Source of the DNA: Kiloniellaceae bacterium
GTDB lineage: Bacteria > Pseudomonadota > Alphaproteobacteria > Kiloniellales > Kiloniellaceae
Length of the DNA stretch: 44,559 nucleotides
NCBI GenBank assembly: GCA_021776195.1
Contig: JAJFGK010000091.1
Location: 1-44,559, forward strand
Direction of reading: 5' to 3'
A program made the translations under genes and the position numbers. The notes beneath the pieces were generated by a model. That model saw only the letters and a program-made list of their open reading frames with translations, was not told the DNA's origin and searched no databases. This document shows positions 1 to 9,299 of the stretch, piece by piece. Every line of letters starts with the position of its first letter. The stretch's first letter is position 1.

Positions 1-227
1 CCCAGCACGTCACCGACGTAGACCGGCAGGTGAAAGGTCATGGCGTCGATCGCCACCGTGGCAACCCTGCCGCCGGCGAACTGCGAGGCCGCGATGCCAC
101 CGGCGATATCCATCTGCGCCAGCACCCAGCCGCCGAAGATATCGCCGCTCGGGTTGGCGTCGCCGGGCATGGCCAGCATTCGCGTCACCAAATCGCCCTG
201 CGGACCCTCGCCCATCTGATCAGTCAC
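1..227 (-). CDS. yciA: Acyl-CoA thioesterase, YciA-type hotdog fold (3' part beyond the window edge)
   Basis: This gene reads leftward off the window, so only its first 75 codons are visible. The visible part contains NPSGDIFGGWVLAQMDIAGG, the hallmark N-terminal segment of YciA hotdog-fold acyl-CoA thioesterases, including the catalytic-region Asp. Enzymes of this family hydrolyse short to long acyl-CoAs in the cytoplasm. I chose a GTG start at 225-227 because AAAGGAA lies about 10 nt upstream. An in-frame ATG at 213-215 is the alternative and would remove four residues. The gene is divergent from parE, with about 200 bp between them. The C-terminal half, and so the overall integrity, cannot be judged. 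Confidence 0.85.
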   Translation of the reverse strand, partial: MTDQMGEGPQGDLVTRMLAMPGDANPSGDIFGGWVLAQMDIAGGIAASQFAGGRVATVAIDAMTFHLPVYVGDVL

Positions 228-435
228 CGGTTTGCGTTCCTTTCGTGACCTGCGGTATCGCCGCGCTTTCCCCGGCCAGCAGAAAGTCTCAAGGTGCAGC
301 GAAATCAAGGCGAAACCAAGGTCTCAGAGAGGCTTAGATCAAATTTCGACCTACCCAGCGCGCGATTCGCTGTGCTAGATCCTCCCAAACAGCGTATTTG
401 CCTCATAATGCCCAGTGGAGCCTGACGCCTTGACC

Positions 436-2439
436 ATGGCTAAGAAATCCGCCGACCTTTTCGACACCCAGCCCGACCGGGCCTCGCGAGACTACACCGC
501 CAAGGATATCGAGGTCCTCGAGGGCCTGGAGCCCGTGCGCAAGCGCCCGGGCATGTATATCGGCGGCACCGACGAGCGGGCGCTGCACCATCTGGTGGCC
601 GAACTGCTCGATAATGCCATGGACGAGGCCGTGGCGGGCCACGCCACCCGCATCGAGTTGGACCTCAAGGCCGGCAACGAGGTTTCGGTGACCGATAACG
701 GACGCGGTATTCCGGTCGGGCCGCACCCGAAATTCAAGAAGAAGTCGGCCCTCGAGGTGATCCTCACCACCCTGCACTCGGGGGCCAAGTTCTCGCAGAA
801 CGCCTACGCCACCTCCGGCGGCCTCCACGGCGTCGGCGTCTCGGTGGTCAACGCCCTGTCCGAGAGCCTGACCGCCGAGGTGGCCCGCGACCGCCAGCTC
901 TACCGACAGACCTTCTCGCGCGGCCAGCCGACTTCGAAGCTGGAGGACTGCGGTCCGGTGCAGAACCGGCGCGGCACCAGCATTACCTTTGCCCCCGATC
1001 AGTCCATCTTCGGCTCAGCGACAAACTTCGCGCCGGCGCTGCTGCATCGCATGGCCCGTTCCAAAGCCTATCTGCACCGCGGCGTCGAGATTCGCTGGTC
1101 CTGCGACCCCGACCTGATCGGACCCGGCGATAAGACGCCGGAGAGCGCATCCTTTCATTTTCCCGGCGGGCTGCGCGACTTCCTCGACGCCCAGATGGGC
1201 GACCGCAAGACCCTGACACCCGATCCTTTCGCCGGCCAGGCCGACTTCCCCGGCGACGCCGGCCGCATGGAGTGGGCGATCTCCTGGCCCGCCGACGAGA
1301 GCGGATTCGTCTCGTCCTATTGCAACACCGTGCCGACAATCGAGGGCGGCAGCCACGAGCAGGGCCTGCGCGGCGGTCTGCTGCGCAGCCTGAAAGCATA
1401 CGGCGAACTGGTCAGCGCCAAGAAGATCAACCAGGTCAACGCCGACGATCTGCTGGGCGGCGCCTGCGCGCTGCTCTCGATCTTCATCCGCGATCCTCAA
1501 TTCCAGGGCCAGACCAAGGAAAAGCTCGCCTCGCCCCACGCCGCCAAGCTGGTCGAGGGTATGATCAAGGACCATCTCGACCACTGGCTTTCGGGCCATC
1601 CAGACCGCGCCCGACTGCTGCTGGAGCGCATCATCGAGCGTTCCGAGGAACGCTTGCGCCGCCGCCAGGAGAAGGAACAGGCGCGCAAGACCGCGACCCG
1701 CAAGCTGCGTCTTCCGGGCAAGCTGTCCGACTGCTCGCGCAACCGCGCCGAGGGCACCGAGATCTTCCTGGTGGAGGGCGATTCGGCCGGCGGCTCGGCC
1801 AAGCAGGCACGCAACCGCGAGACCCAGGCGGTCCTGCCCCTTCGCGGCAAGATCCTCAACGTCGCCAGCGCCACCGCCGAAAAGATGAAGGCCAACCAGG
1901 AGGTCTCGGACATCACCCTGGCCCTGGGCTGCGGCACCCGCGGGGCTTTCGACGTCGAGAAGCTACGCTACGAGCGGGTCATCATCATGACCGACGCGGA
2001 TGTCGACGGCGCCCATATCGCCTCGCTTCTGATCACCTTCTTTTACCGCGAAATGCCCGGGCTGATCGAATCCGGGCGGCTCTATCTGGCCCAGCCGCCG
2101 CTCTACCGCCTGAGCCAGGGTGCCGTCACGGTCTATGCCCGCGACGACGAGCATCGCGAAGAGCTCGCCGCCACCACGCTGACCGGGCGCGGCAAGATCG
2201 AAGTGAGCCGCTTCAAGGGCCTGGGCGAAATGCCGGCCCGGCAGCTCAAGGAAACCACCATGGACCCGGCCAAGCGCATCCTGCTCCGGGTCACCGTGAA
2301 CCCGGCGGACGACCCGGATCCGGCCGGATCGCAGCGCGACGCGGCCGATCTGGTGGAACGGCTGATGGGCCGCAAGCCCGAACTGCGCTTCGCCTTCATC
2401 CAGGAACACGCCCGCTTCGTCGAGGACATCGACGTTTAG
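436..2439 (+). CDS. parE: DNA topoisomerase IV subunit B (ParE)
   Basis: ParE is the ATPase subunit of topoisomerase IV, which decatenates daughter chromosomes together with ParC (not in the window). The N-terminal GHKL ATPase domain shows LEPVRKRPGMYIG, the ELLDNAMDEA Mg/ATP helix and the GRGIPVG and GLHGVGVSVVNALS loops. The C-terminal half carries the TOPRIM domain, with EGDSAGGSAKQARNR and the metal-binding DADVDGAHI. The protein lacks the long insertion typical of proteobacterial GyrB, which supports ParE. The ATG at 436 begins with MAKKSADLFD. Upstream in-frame GTG (415) and TTG (430) are possible starts; GGAG at 417-420 sits at the best distance for the TTG. Length, about 667 residues, is normal for the family. 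Confidence 0.93.
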   Translation: MAKKSADLFDTQPDRASRDYTAKDIEVLEGLEPVRKRPGMYIGGTDERALHHLVAELLDNAMDEAVAGHATRIELDLKAGNEVSVTDNGRGIPVGPHPKFKKKSALEVILTTLHSGAKFSQNAYATSGGLHGVGVSVVNALSESLTAEVARDRQLYRQTFSRGQPTSKLEDCGPVQNRRGTSITFAPDQSIFGSATNFAPALLHRMARSKAYLHRGVEIRWSCDPDLIGPGDKTPESASFHFPGGLRDFLDAQMGDRKTLTPDPFAGQADFPGDAGRMEWAISWPADESGFVSSYCNTVPTIEGGSHEQGLRGGLLRSLKAYGELVSAKKINQVNADDLLGGACALLSIFIRDPQFQGQTKEKLASPHAAKLVEGMIKDHLDHWLSGHPDRARLLLERIIERSEERLRRRQEKEQARKTATRKLRLPGKLSDCSRNRAEGTEIFLVEGDSAGGSAKQARNRETQAVLPLRGKILNVASATAEKMKANQEVSDITLALGCGTRGAFDVEKLRYERVIIMTDADVDGAHIASLLITFFYREMPGLIESGRLYLAQPPLYRLSQGAVTVYARDDEHREELAATTLTGRGKIEVSRFKGLGEMPARQLKETTMDPAKRILLRVTVNPADDPDPAGSQRDAADLVERLMGRKPELRFAFIQEHARFVEDIDV

Positions 2440-2479
2440 GGCGGCCTTCGAAATTTAAGCGCAAGCTCTACCTACGGGC

Positions 2480-3622
2480 TCAGGTTTTCGCCAGCGCCTG
2501 GTCCAGGTCCGCGATGATATCCTCGACATCCTCGATGCCGACCGACAAGCGCACCAAGCCGTCGGTCAGGCCCCGCGCGCGGCGGTCTTCGTCCGGCACC
2601 TCGGCATGGGTCATGGTCGCCGGGTGGGTGATCATGGTCTCGACCGCGCCCAAGCTTTCGGCCAGGCCGCAAAGCTCGACCGCGTTCATCATCGTCTTGC
2701 CGGCCTCGGTTCCCCCCTTCAGCTCGAAGGAAAGCATTCCCGAATAGCCGCTCATCTGGGCCTTCGCGATTTCGTGCTGGGGGTGGGACGCCAGGCCCGG
2801 ATAGGTGACGAAGGCGATCTTCGGGTGGGCCTCAAGGTACGCGGCGACCTTTTGCGCGTTGAGGGCGTGGCGCTCCATGCGCACCGAAAGGGTCTTGACC
2901 CCAAGCAGGGTCAGCCAGCAATCGAAGGGACTGGGCACCGCGCCGATGGTCTTCTGGATGAACTTCAGCTCGTCGAAAATCTTCTTGTTCTTGGTCAGCA
3001 CCGCCCCGCCGATAATCTGATTGTGACCGCTGAGATACTTGGTGGTCGAGTGCATCACGAAATCGGCGCCCAGATCCAAGGGCTTCAGGAAGACCGGCGT
3101 GGCGAAGGTGTTGTCGACGCCGAAATAGAGCTTTTGTTCCTTGGCCAGGGCCGCCATGACCTCCAGATCGGTGATCTTCAGCAGTGGGTTGGTCGGCGTT
3201 TCGACCCACAGCATCTTGGTTTCGGGGCGAATGGCCTGGCGCACCGTCTCGGGCTTGGAGGTGTCGACATAGGTGAAATCCATGCCGTAGCGGGTCAGCA
3301 CCTTGTTGAAGTGACGCGACACGCCGCCATAGACATCGTCGGAGCAGACCACGTGATCGCCAGAGCTCAGCAGCTTCATACAGCTGTCGACGGCAGCCAT
3401 GCCACTGGAAAAGCAGACGCCGTAGTCGCCGTTCTCCAGCGCCGCGAGGTTGTTCTCCAGGACCTGGCGGGTCGGGTTCGAGGACCGGGTGTAGTCGAAT
3501 CCCTTGTCCTTGCCGACCTCGTCCAGGACGTAGGTCGCCGTCTGGTAGATCGGCGGCACGATCGAACCCGTGGTGGGGTCCGCCGTAATGCCGGCGCGTA
3601 CGACTTTTGTATCGAATTTCAC
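2480..3622 (-). CDS. Trans-sulfuration PLP enzyme (cystathionine gamma-synthase / beta- or gamma-lyase family)
   Basis: This is a 380-residue Cys/Met-metabolism PLP-dependent enzyme. Family signatures in order are PIYQTATYV, the YTRSSNPTRQVLE substrate loop, SSGMAAVDS (PLP phosphate-binding turn), DNTFATPVFLKPLDLGAD (PLP ring Asp) and HSTTKYLSGHNQ, whose Lys forms the Schiff base. The C-terminal part contains RLSVGIEDVEDII, typical of the family. Sequence alone does not separate gamma-synthase (MetB), beta-lyase (MetC) and gamma-lyase. All act on cystathionine-type substrates in the cytoplasm. The start is GTG at 3620-3622, with GGAG six nt upstream; the reading frame stays open further upstream, but that part is low-complexity. 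The gene converges on parE and is divergent from the methyltransferase gene. Confidence 0.88.
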   Translation of the reverse strand: MKFDTKVVRAGITADPTTGSIVPPIYQTATYVLDEVGKDKGFDYTRSSNPTRQVLENNLAALENGDYGVCFSSGMAAVDSCMKLLSSGDHVVCSDDVYGGVSRHFNKVLTRYGMDFTYVDTSKPETVRQAIRPETKMLWVETPTNPLLKITDLEVMAALAKEQKLYFGVDNTFATPVFLKPLDLGADFVMHSTTKYLSGHNQIIGGAVLTKNKKIFDELKFIQKTIGAVPSPFDCWLTLLGVKTLSVRMERHALNAQKVAAYLEAHPKIAFVTYPGLASHPQHEIAKAQMSGYSGMLSFELKGGTEAGKTMMNAVELCGLAESLGAVETMITHPATMTHAEVPDEDRRARGLTDGLVRLSVGIEDVEDIIADLDQALAKT

Positions 3623-3796
3623 GCTAGGCTCCTTGGGAGTGAAGAGTTGAGATTTCGGTGGGCTTGGTGACTTTGCCCAGTGCCGCAGTCTTAGCACGGC
3701 GATTGGGCGAGGGCGAGTGGGCGAATCGGCCCTTCGGCGCCGGTTCCCGAGACTGAGGCCTCGCCACGACTCTGACCTCTCGCCTAGCCTCGGCCG

Positions 3797-4564
3797 ATGA
3801 TCGCGCGCATCCCTATTCTCGCCGCCCTGCTTGGCCAGCTGGCCGGCTTCGCCACGCTGTGGTTCCTCTTGAGCCTGGGGCTGGTCTTTCACGAACTGGC
3901 CGCCTTGGCCCTGATCGGTCTGGTCGCCGCCGTGGTCGGCCAGATCCTCGGGCTCGCCCGCTGGTGGCTGCCCATTCAATTCGTCCTGCCCTTCGTCGTC
4001 GCCGGGGCCTTGGCGCTTGCGCTCCCTTCCTGGCTCTATCTCGCGGGCTTTCTCGCCCTCGTCCTGGTCTACTGGAACGCGGCCGGCGAGCGGGTGCCGC
4101 TCTATCTGACCAACAAACGCACCTGCGCGGCACTGGGCGAGATCCTGCCCAAGGCGCCCGCCTCCAAGGTGGCCCCTGCCGTCATCGACCTCGGCAGTGG
4201 GCTCGGCGGCACGCTGTTCGATCTCGCCGGACGGCACCCCGGTGGCCGCTTCGTGGGAGTCGAATCGGCGCCCCTGCCCTTCGCCGGCGCCTGGCTGCGC
4301 AAGCGGCTCACCGGTGCCAGCGGCGTCGAGCTGCGGTTTGCCAGCCTATGGGACCAGCACCTCGGCGATTTCGACCTGGTCTATTGCTTTTTGTCGCCCG
4401 CACCCATGGCCCGGCTTTTCGAGAAGGCCCGGGGCGAAATGAAGCCCGGCAGCCTCTTTGTCAGCAATTCCTTTACCGTCCCCGGCCATGATCCCGACGA
4501 GGTGCGGGAACTGGACGACTCCAGGCGCACCAAACTCTTGATCTGGAAGATGAATTCCGTCTAG
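3797..4564 (+). CDS. Membrane-anchored class I SAM-dependent methyltransferase
   Basis: This is a 255-residue protein with two parts. Residues 1-90 are strongly hydrophobic and form about three or four membrane helices. From about residue 125 a Rossmann methyltransferase domain starts with VIDLGSGLGGTLFDLA (SAM-binding motif I). It is followed by an acidic strand end (FVGVES) and FDLVYCFLSPAPM (motif IV region). The C-terminal strand SLFVSNSFTVPG is consistent with the fold. The substrate is unknown; membrane anchoring suggests a lipid, quinone or membrane protein, but this is inference. It stands alone, 174 bp from the divergent PLP enzyme gene and 120 bp before motA. ATG start at 3797. Confidence 0.8.
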   Translation: MIARIPILAALLGQLAGFATLWFLLSLGLVFHELAALALIGLVAAVVGQILGLARWWLPIQFVLPFVVAGALALALPSWLYLAGFLALVLVYWNAAGERVPLYLTNKRTCAALGEILPKAPASKVAPAVIDLGSGLGGTLFDLAGRHPGGRFVGVESAPLPFAGAWLRKRLTGASGVELRFASLWDQHLGDFDLVYCFLSPAPMARLFEKARGEMKPGSLFVSNSFTVPGHDPDEVRELDDSRRTKLLIWKMNSV

Positions 4565-4684
4565 CCCCTGGCCACCACCTGAAGTTTGGGCCCTTGGCTT
4601 CGCAGCTCGGTTTGGCAAATGATTGTTAACCTATCTGCCGCATGATCCCGGTCGGAGCAATTCGAGCCAAATCAAGGGCTTCCC

Positions 4685-5548
4685 ATGTTCGTTATTATCG
4701 GTTTGATAGTTGTGGTGGCGGCGGTACTCGGTGGTTATGCCGGTGCCGGCGGCCATCTGGATATTCTGTGGCAGCCCTTTGAGTTCGTCATCATCTTCGG
4801 CGGCGGCATCGGCGCCCTGATTGCCGGCTCGGGCGCCGCGGTGGTGAAGAAAGTGGGCGGTGGATTCGCGAAAGTCTTCAAGGGCGCGATTTACAAAAAG
4901 CCCGACTATCTCGAGCTGCTCTGCTGCCTCTATCAGGTCTTTCGTCTGGCCAAGACCAAGGGCAATCTGGGGCTGGAACAGCACGTCGAGAATCCCGAGG
5001 AAAGCACTCTCTTCGCCCAGTTCCCCAAGTTCTCGGGCAATCATCATGCGGTGGAATTCACCTGCGACTATCTGCGTTTGATGATCCTGGGGGCCGATAA
5101 CCCTCACGAGATCGAGGCCTTGATGGATATGGAGCTGGAGATCCATCACCACGAGGACGCGGCTGTGGGCAGCGCCATCACCACATTGGGCGATGGCCTC
5201 CCGGCCATGGGAATCGTCGCCGCCGTGCTGGGCGTCATTCATACCATGGGGCTGATCTCCGAGCCGCCCGAAGTGCTCGGTTACGCCATCGGCGCCGCGC
5301 TGGTCGGCACCTTCTCGGGTATTCTCATGGCCTACGGTTTCGTCAATCCCATGGCCGGCTCCTACAACGTCGCCGTGGAGGAGGACAGCAAGTACCTCGA
5401 ATGTATCAAGGCCGGCATCCTGGCGCACATGTCGGGCAGCCCGCCCGCGGTCTCCGTGGAGTTCGCCCGCAAGGCGCTCTTGTCCTACTGCCGCCCGACC
5501 TTCTACGAGGTCGAGACCGCCGCCTCCGAGCTTCCGGCGCCGGCGTGA
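4685..5548 (+). CDS. motA: Flagellar motor stator protein MotA
   Basis: MotA is the five-subunit ring of the proton-driven flagellar stator in the inner membrane. The sequence begins with a hydrophobic helix and the GGYAGAGGHLDILWQPFE motif. It then has IFGGGIGALIAGS (TM2), a long cytoplasmic loop with charged residues, and two C-terminal helices (GDGLPAMGIVAAVLGVIHTMG and GTFSGILMAYGFVNPMA). Length (287 residues) matches alphaproteobacterial MotA. AAGGG precedes the ATG by about 6 nt. motB follows after 50 bp on the same strand, the usual two-gene operon. No flagellar structural gene is nearby, so the stator operon is detached from the main flagellar clusters here. Confidence 0.96.
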   Translation: MFVIIGLIVVVAAVLGGYAGAGGHLDILWQPFEFVIIFGGGIGALIAGSGAAVVKKVGGGFAKVFKGAIYKKPDYLELLCCLYQVFRLAKTKGNLGLEQHVENPEESTLFAQFPKFSGNHHAVEFTCDYLRLMILGADNPHEIEALMDMELEIHHHEDAAVGSAITTLGDGLPAMGIVAAVLGVIHTMGLISEPPEVLGYAIGAALVGTFSGILMAYGFVNPMAGSYNVAVEEDSKYLECIKAGILAHMSGSPPAVSVEFARKALLSYCRPTFYEVETAASELPAPA

Positions 5549-5598
5549 GGCGGGCGGCGAACCGTTTGCGCGAACCCACTTTGGACAGTCGCTGAGCC

Positions 5599-6552
5599 AT
5601 GGCTGACGATCGCAATCAGATCATCATCAAGAAGGTCAAGAAGGCCGCCCATGGACACCATGGCGGCGCCTGGAAGATTGCCTATGCCGACTTCGTGACC
5701 GCCATGATGGCCTTCTTTCTTCTCCTTTGGCTGCTCAACGCCACCACGGAGGAACAAAAACTCGGTATCGCCGACTATTTCGCCCCGACCATCGTGACCG
5801 GCAGCATGAAGGGAGCCGATGGCGTCTTGAGCGGCAACACCATCACCGTGGAGGGCTCGCTCAAGAACGACACCTCGCCGGTGGGAATCACCATCTCTGT
5901 GCCCAAGGCCGACGAGAACTGGGAAGGCGAGACGATCGGCGTGCGCGCCACCGGCACGGAGAACGAAGATCCCGCCGAGGACCCTACCAATCCGGCTGAA
6001 AGCGGGACCCCCGATCCGGTCGAGGCCATCGCCGAACGCTCGGAGGAAGAACGCTTCGAACAGGCCGAAGAGCAGATCCGCCAAGCCTTGCAGGAGACGC
6101 CTGACCTGAAGGAACTGGCCGAGAACCTGCTGATCGACCAGACTCCCGAAGGCTTGCGAATCCAGATCGTCGACAAGCACGGCACCGCCATGTTTCCCTC
6201 CGGCTCGGCAGCCATGTTCGATCACACGCGCAAGCTGATGGAGACCGTCTATGCGGCCATCAAGGACCTGGACAACAAGGTGGCGATCAAGGGACACACC
6301 GACGCCACCCCGTTCCAGGCCAGCAACGGCTATTCCAACTGGGAGCTCTCGACCGACCGGGCCAACGCCAGCCGCCGCGCCCTGTCCGAGGCTGGACTGC
6401 CGGCCGAACGCCTGGAGTCGGTCGTCGGCCGGGCGGCTCAGGATCCGCTGCTCCCGGAGGATCCCACCAACCCGCAAAACCGGCGCATCTCGATCATCCT
6501 GCTGCGCGACAATCCGGTTGTGGAACTGCCGAAATTCGAGGTCGTGCAGTAA
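5599..6552 (+). CDS. motB: Flagellar motor stator protein MotB (OmpA-type peptidoglycan binding)
   Basis: MotB couples proton flow to torque and anchors the stator to peptidoglycan. A basic N-terminus (IIIKKVKKAAHGHH) precedes one transmembrane helix, AYADFVTAMMAFFLLLWLLN. Asp31 in that helix is the conserved proton acceptor. An acidic linker at about residues 115-170 (EDPAEDPTNPAESG) leads to an OmpA_C domain with FPSGSAAMFDHTRKL and the peptidoglycan-binding GHTDATPF. The C-terminus has NRRISIILL, typical of the domain. Length is 317 residues. It lies 50 bp after motA and is presumably co-transcribed. Confidence 0.95.
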   Translation: MADDRNQIIIKKVKKAAHGHHGGAWKIAYADFVTAMMAFFLLLWLLNATTEEQKLGIADYFAPTIVTGSMKGADGVLSGNTITVEGSLKNDTSPVGITISVPKADENWEGETIGVRATGTENEDPAEDPTNPAESGTPDPVEAIAERSEEERFEQAEEQIRQALQETPDLKELAENLLIDQTPEGLRIQIVDKHGTAMFPSGSAAMFDHTRKLMETVYAAIKDLDNKVAIKGHTDATPFQASNGYSNWELSTDRANASRRALSEAGLPAERLESVVGRAAQDPLLPEDPTNPQNRRISIILLRDNPVVELPKFEVVQ

Positions 6553-6662
6553 TTCTGGCCCGGTTGCGGCAGGATTGTTTATTGCAGCCCCTTGTGGCGC
6601 GACAGCCGGGTGCGTAGCCTTCCAGACAAGCTATTTCGCCGGACCTGGAAAAAGTATCGCCC

Positions 6663-7205
6663 GTGCCAGAACCGCAGCTTCCCATTGACCTCGGCCAGCA
6701 GCCCCGCCCGCAATCGGCGAACCCGCGCCGGCCCGATTTCGCAGCCTACCGCGAGGAGGTCGCAATCGACTTCGACCGGGTCGATCTCTATGACGGCCTC
6801 ATTCCGCGACGCATACTAGCCTTTTGGATCGATGCCGCCCTCCTGCTGGTGCTCGGTTTCTTGGCTTGGTTGGCGCTCGGCACCTTGGCGGTTGTCACCT
6901 TCGGCCTTCTGTCCCCGCTCCTTGCGCTCCTCGCGGTTGTTCCAGTCGGCTACCACAGTCTCTTCATCAGTCTGCGCGGCGCCACCCCTGGCATGCAACT
7001 GCTCGACTTGGAAGTCGTGATGGCCAACGGCCGGTCACCGGACCTCCCGCACGCCCTGGCGGCGACCGTTTTGTTTTACCTGAGCCTGATACCGCCGGTC
7101 TGGCTGGTGCTTTTGGTGCCCCTCTTCAATCCCCGTCGGCGTACCCTTCACGACTGGTTGACCGGGTGCTCGGTGGTGCGCCGTTCGACGTGGCGCGGAG
7201 CCTAG
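6663..7205 (+). CDS. RDD family integral membrane protein
   Basis: This is a 180-residue protein. After a Pro-rich, hydrophilic 50-residue N-terminus it has PRRILAFWIDAALLL, the R..D pattern that gives RDD proteins their name. It has about four transmembrane helices. The segment SLFISLRGATPGMQLLDLEVV and the C-terminal NPRRRTLHDWLTG are the conserved RDD end motifs. The molecular function of most RDD proteins is unknown; transport roles have been shown for a few. GTG start at 6663. It ends 2 bp before the ATG of bpt, so the two are probably translationally linked. Confidence 0.85.
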   Translation: MPEPQLPIDLGQQPRPQSANPRRPDFAAYREEVAIDFDRVDLYDGLIPRRILAFWIDAALLLVLGFLAWLALGTLAVVTFGLLSPLLALLAVVPVGYHSLFISLRGATPGMQLLDLEVVMANGRSPDLPHALAATVLFYLSLIPPVWLVLLVPLFNPRRRTLHDWLTGCSVVRRSTWRGA

Positions 7206-7207
7206 TT

Positions 7208-8029
7208 ATGGGCCCGTTCGACCGACGGTCCCAAACCCCTGTCAGTGGCGCCGCGCACTGCCGGTCCGATCGCCACGACAATGCCGCGGACCACCCCTTC
7301 CGCCTTCATGGCGAGGGGTCGGTGTTCCATGTGCTGCGCGAAACAGAGTGCCCCTATCTGCCGGAACGGAGCGAGCGCAAGCTTCTGACCGAACTCTTGG
7401 ACAGCGATAGCGCGAGCCGCTACGACGCGCTGTCCCGGGCCGGCTTCCGTCGCAGTCACAGCTTCGCCTACCGCCCTGCCTGCGCCGGCTGCCAGGCCTG
7501 CAAGCCGGTGCGCGTGCCGGTGTCGCGTTTTGTGCCGAGCCGCTCGCAGCGCCGCACGATGCGCCTGAATTTGGATCTCGTGGCGCACGAGCGCCCGCCC
7601 CAGGCAACGCTCGAACAGTTCGCCATCTTCAAGGCCTATTTGGAGACCCGCCACGGCAGCGGCGAAATGGCCGAGATGGAGTTCGACGATTACCGCAGCA
7701 TGGTCGAGCAGACCAAAGTGCAAACCCGGCTCATCGAGTTTCGCGACGCCTCCGGCAGCCTGACCGCGATCCTGCTGCTCGACTGGCTCGAAAGTGGCGC
7801 CTCGGCGGTCTATTCCTTTTTCGATCCAGCCACGGAACGGCGCAGCCTGGGAACCTACATGGTTCTTTGGCTCATCGAGGCCACCAGGGCACGCGGCCTG
7901 AGTCACGTCTATCTGGGCTATCTAATCGCGGAAACCGCCAAGATGGCCTACAAGGTCCGCTTTCGCCCGCTTGAGCAGCTTGGCGCCGAAGGTTGGGGTC
8001 CATTGCAATCGAAGATCGCAGAACTCTGA
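7208..8029 (+). CDS. bpt: Aspartate/glutamate leucyltransferase (Bpt, N-end rule)
   Basis: Bpt transfers leucine from Leu-tRNA to proteins with N-terminal Asp or Glu, marking them for ClpS/ClpAP. Family features are CPYLPERSERKLLTEL near residue 47, then HSFAYRPACAGCQACKPVRV, whose Cys residues are the conserved C..C cluster of the ATE_N domain. The C-terminal ATE_C (GNAT-like) domain contains AVYSFFDPATERRSLGTYM and HVYLGYLIAETAKMAYK. Length is 273 residues, normal for bacterial Bpt. ATG at 7208 is 2 bp after the RDD stop; the frame is open upstream over the RDD gene, but that part does not resemble Bpt. Confidence 0.93.
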   Translation: MGPFDRRSQTPVSGAAHCRSDRHDNAADHPFRLHGEGSVFHVLRETECPYLPERSERKLLTELLDSDSASRYDALSRAGFRRSHSFAYRPACAGCQACKPVRVPVSRFVPSRSQRRTMRLNLDLVAHERPPQATLEQFAIFKAYLETRHGSGEMAEMEFDDYRSMVEQTKVQTRLIEFRDASGSLTAILLLDWLESGASAVYSFFDPATERRSLGTYMVLWLIEATRARGLSHVYLGYLIAETAKMAYKVRFRPLEQLGAEGWGPLQSKIAEL

Positions 8030-8198
8030 GTTTTCTTAGAGAAATCTACAGCAACGGATGCCAATCTGTTGCCTCTGCAAAGGGGCTCGCCTATTCTCGC
8101 GAACCTGGCACACCACCGCGCGCGCGCCGCCTGCAGGGCCGAACTTTCTGCCAGTCCAGACCATAGTCGAGGATGCATTCGTGACGGAAGAAAGGTCG

Positions 8199-9299
8199 AT
8201 GAAACGCCGTCAATTTCTCAAGACGGCCGGCGCGACCGCCTCCAGCGCGACAGCGATCACGGTGCTGCCCACCCCCGCGCTGTCCCAGGGGCGCAGAACC
8301 TGGAGGATGCAGACCACCTGGCCGAAGAATTTCCCCGGCTTGGGGACCGGTGCCAACAAGTTGGCGGAGTTCATCACCAAGGCCTCGGAAGGCCGCCTCA
8401 CGGTCGAGGTCTATGGCGCCAAGGAAGTAGTACCCGCCTTCGAGACCATCGACGCGGTGGCAAGCGGCGACCTCGAAATGGGCCATGGCGCGCCCTACTA
8501 CTGGAAAAACAGAGTTTCAGCCGCACAGTTCGTCGCCTCGACCCCCTTTGGCCTGAATGTCGCCGAACAGAATGCCTGGCTTCAGTTCGGGGGCGGTCAG
8601 GAGCTCGCCGACGAGATCTACAGCGAGATGAATTGCAAGTTCTTTGCCTCCGGCAACACCGGGGTTCAGATGGGCGGCTGGTTCCAAAACGAAATCAACT
8701 CGCCGGAGGACTACAAGGGCCTGAAGATGCGCATCCCCGGCCTTGGCGGCGAGGTGGTGAAGGCGGCCGGCGGCAAAGTTGTCAATCTGCCCGGGGGCGC
8801 AATTCCCGACGCCCTTCTGTCCGGCAAGCTGGACGCAACGGAATGGGTCGGTCCCTACAACGATCTGGCCTTCGGGCTTCACCGCGCGGCCAAGCTCTAC
8901 TATTACCCAGGATGGCACGAGCCGGCGACGATCCTCGACAACTTCATCAATTTGAGGGCCTGGGAGAGCCTGAGCGGCGACTTGCAGGCCATCGTGCGGG
9001 CGGCCAACGCCTTTGCCAACAACTACGTGCTGAGCGAGTTCCTGGCCAACAACAATTCGTCGCTGAAAACCCTGGTAACGCAACACGGCGTGATCCTGAA
9101 GAAATTTCCCGACCGGGTCCTGAACGCCATGGGCGGCCTCTCCGGCGAGGTGATCAACGATCTCGCCGCGGCCGATCCGCTGAGCCGCAAGCTGGTCGAT
9201 TCGATCAAGTCCTTTCGCGCGCAATCCATCGCATTCGGCAACATCTCCGAGTCGGCCTATCACAACGCCCGTAAACTCTCCTTCAAGTGGGTCGACTGA
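8199..9299 (+). CDS. TRAP transporter solute-binding protein (DctP/TakP family), orphan
   Basis: This is a periplasmic substrate-binding protein of 366 residues. The start MKRRQFLKTAGATASSATAI is a twin-arginine signal ending near PTPALSQG. The mature part has WPKNFPGLGTGANKLAEFI, GDLEMGHGAPYYW, and KMRIPGLGGEVVKAAGG with its conserved Arg that ligates the carboxylate. NLPGGAIPDALLSGKLDATEW is typical of the TakP branch, which binds 2-oxoacids or similar monocarboxylates with a metal. The ligand is inferred only at that level. No DctQ or DctM membrane gene is in the window, so the partner permease must be elsewhere. The ATG at 8199 follows GAAAGG; upstream in-frame codons would bury the Tat signal. 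Confidence 0.87.
   Translation: MKRRQFLKTAGATASSATAITVLPTPALSQGRRTWRMQTTWPKNFPGLGTGANKLAEFITKASEGRLTVEVYGAKEVVPAFETIDAVASGDLEMGHGAPYYWKNRVSAAQFVASTPFGLNVAEQNAWLQFGGGQELADEIYSEMNCKFFASGNTGVQMGGWFQNEINSPEDYKGLKMRIPGLGGEVVKAAGGKVVNLPGGAIPDALLSGKLDATEWVGPYNDLAFGLHRAAKLYYYPGWHEPATILDNFINLRAWESLSGDLQAIVRAANAFANNYVLSEFLANNNSSLKTLVTQHGVILKKFPDRVLNAMGGLSGEVINDLAAADPLSRKLVDSIKSFRAQSIAFGNISESAYHNARKLSFKWVD

Noticed and set aside
3623..4237. Upstream extension of the trans-sulfuration enzyme to 585 residues
   Set aside because: The extra part is Gln/Gly/Glu low-complexity sequence antisense to the methyltransferase gene, and the GTG at 3622 has a good ribosome-binding site and matches the family N-terminus.
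4610..4684. Sigma-54 or sigma-28 promoter before motA
   Set aside because: The TTGGC-like and TAA-like pieces do not have the required GG/GC or spacing pattern.
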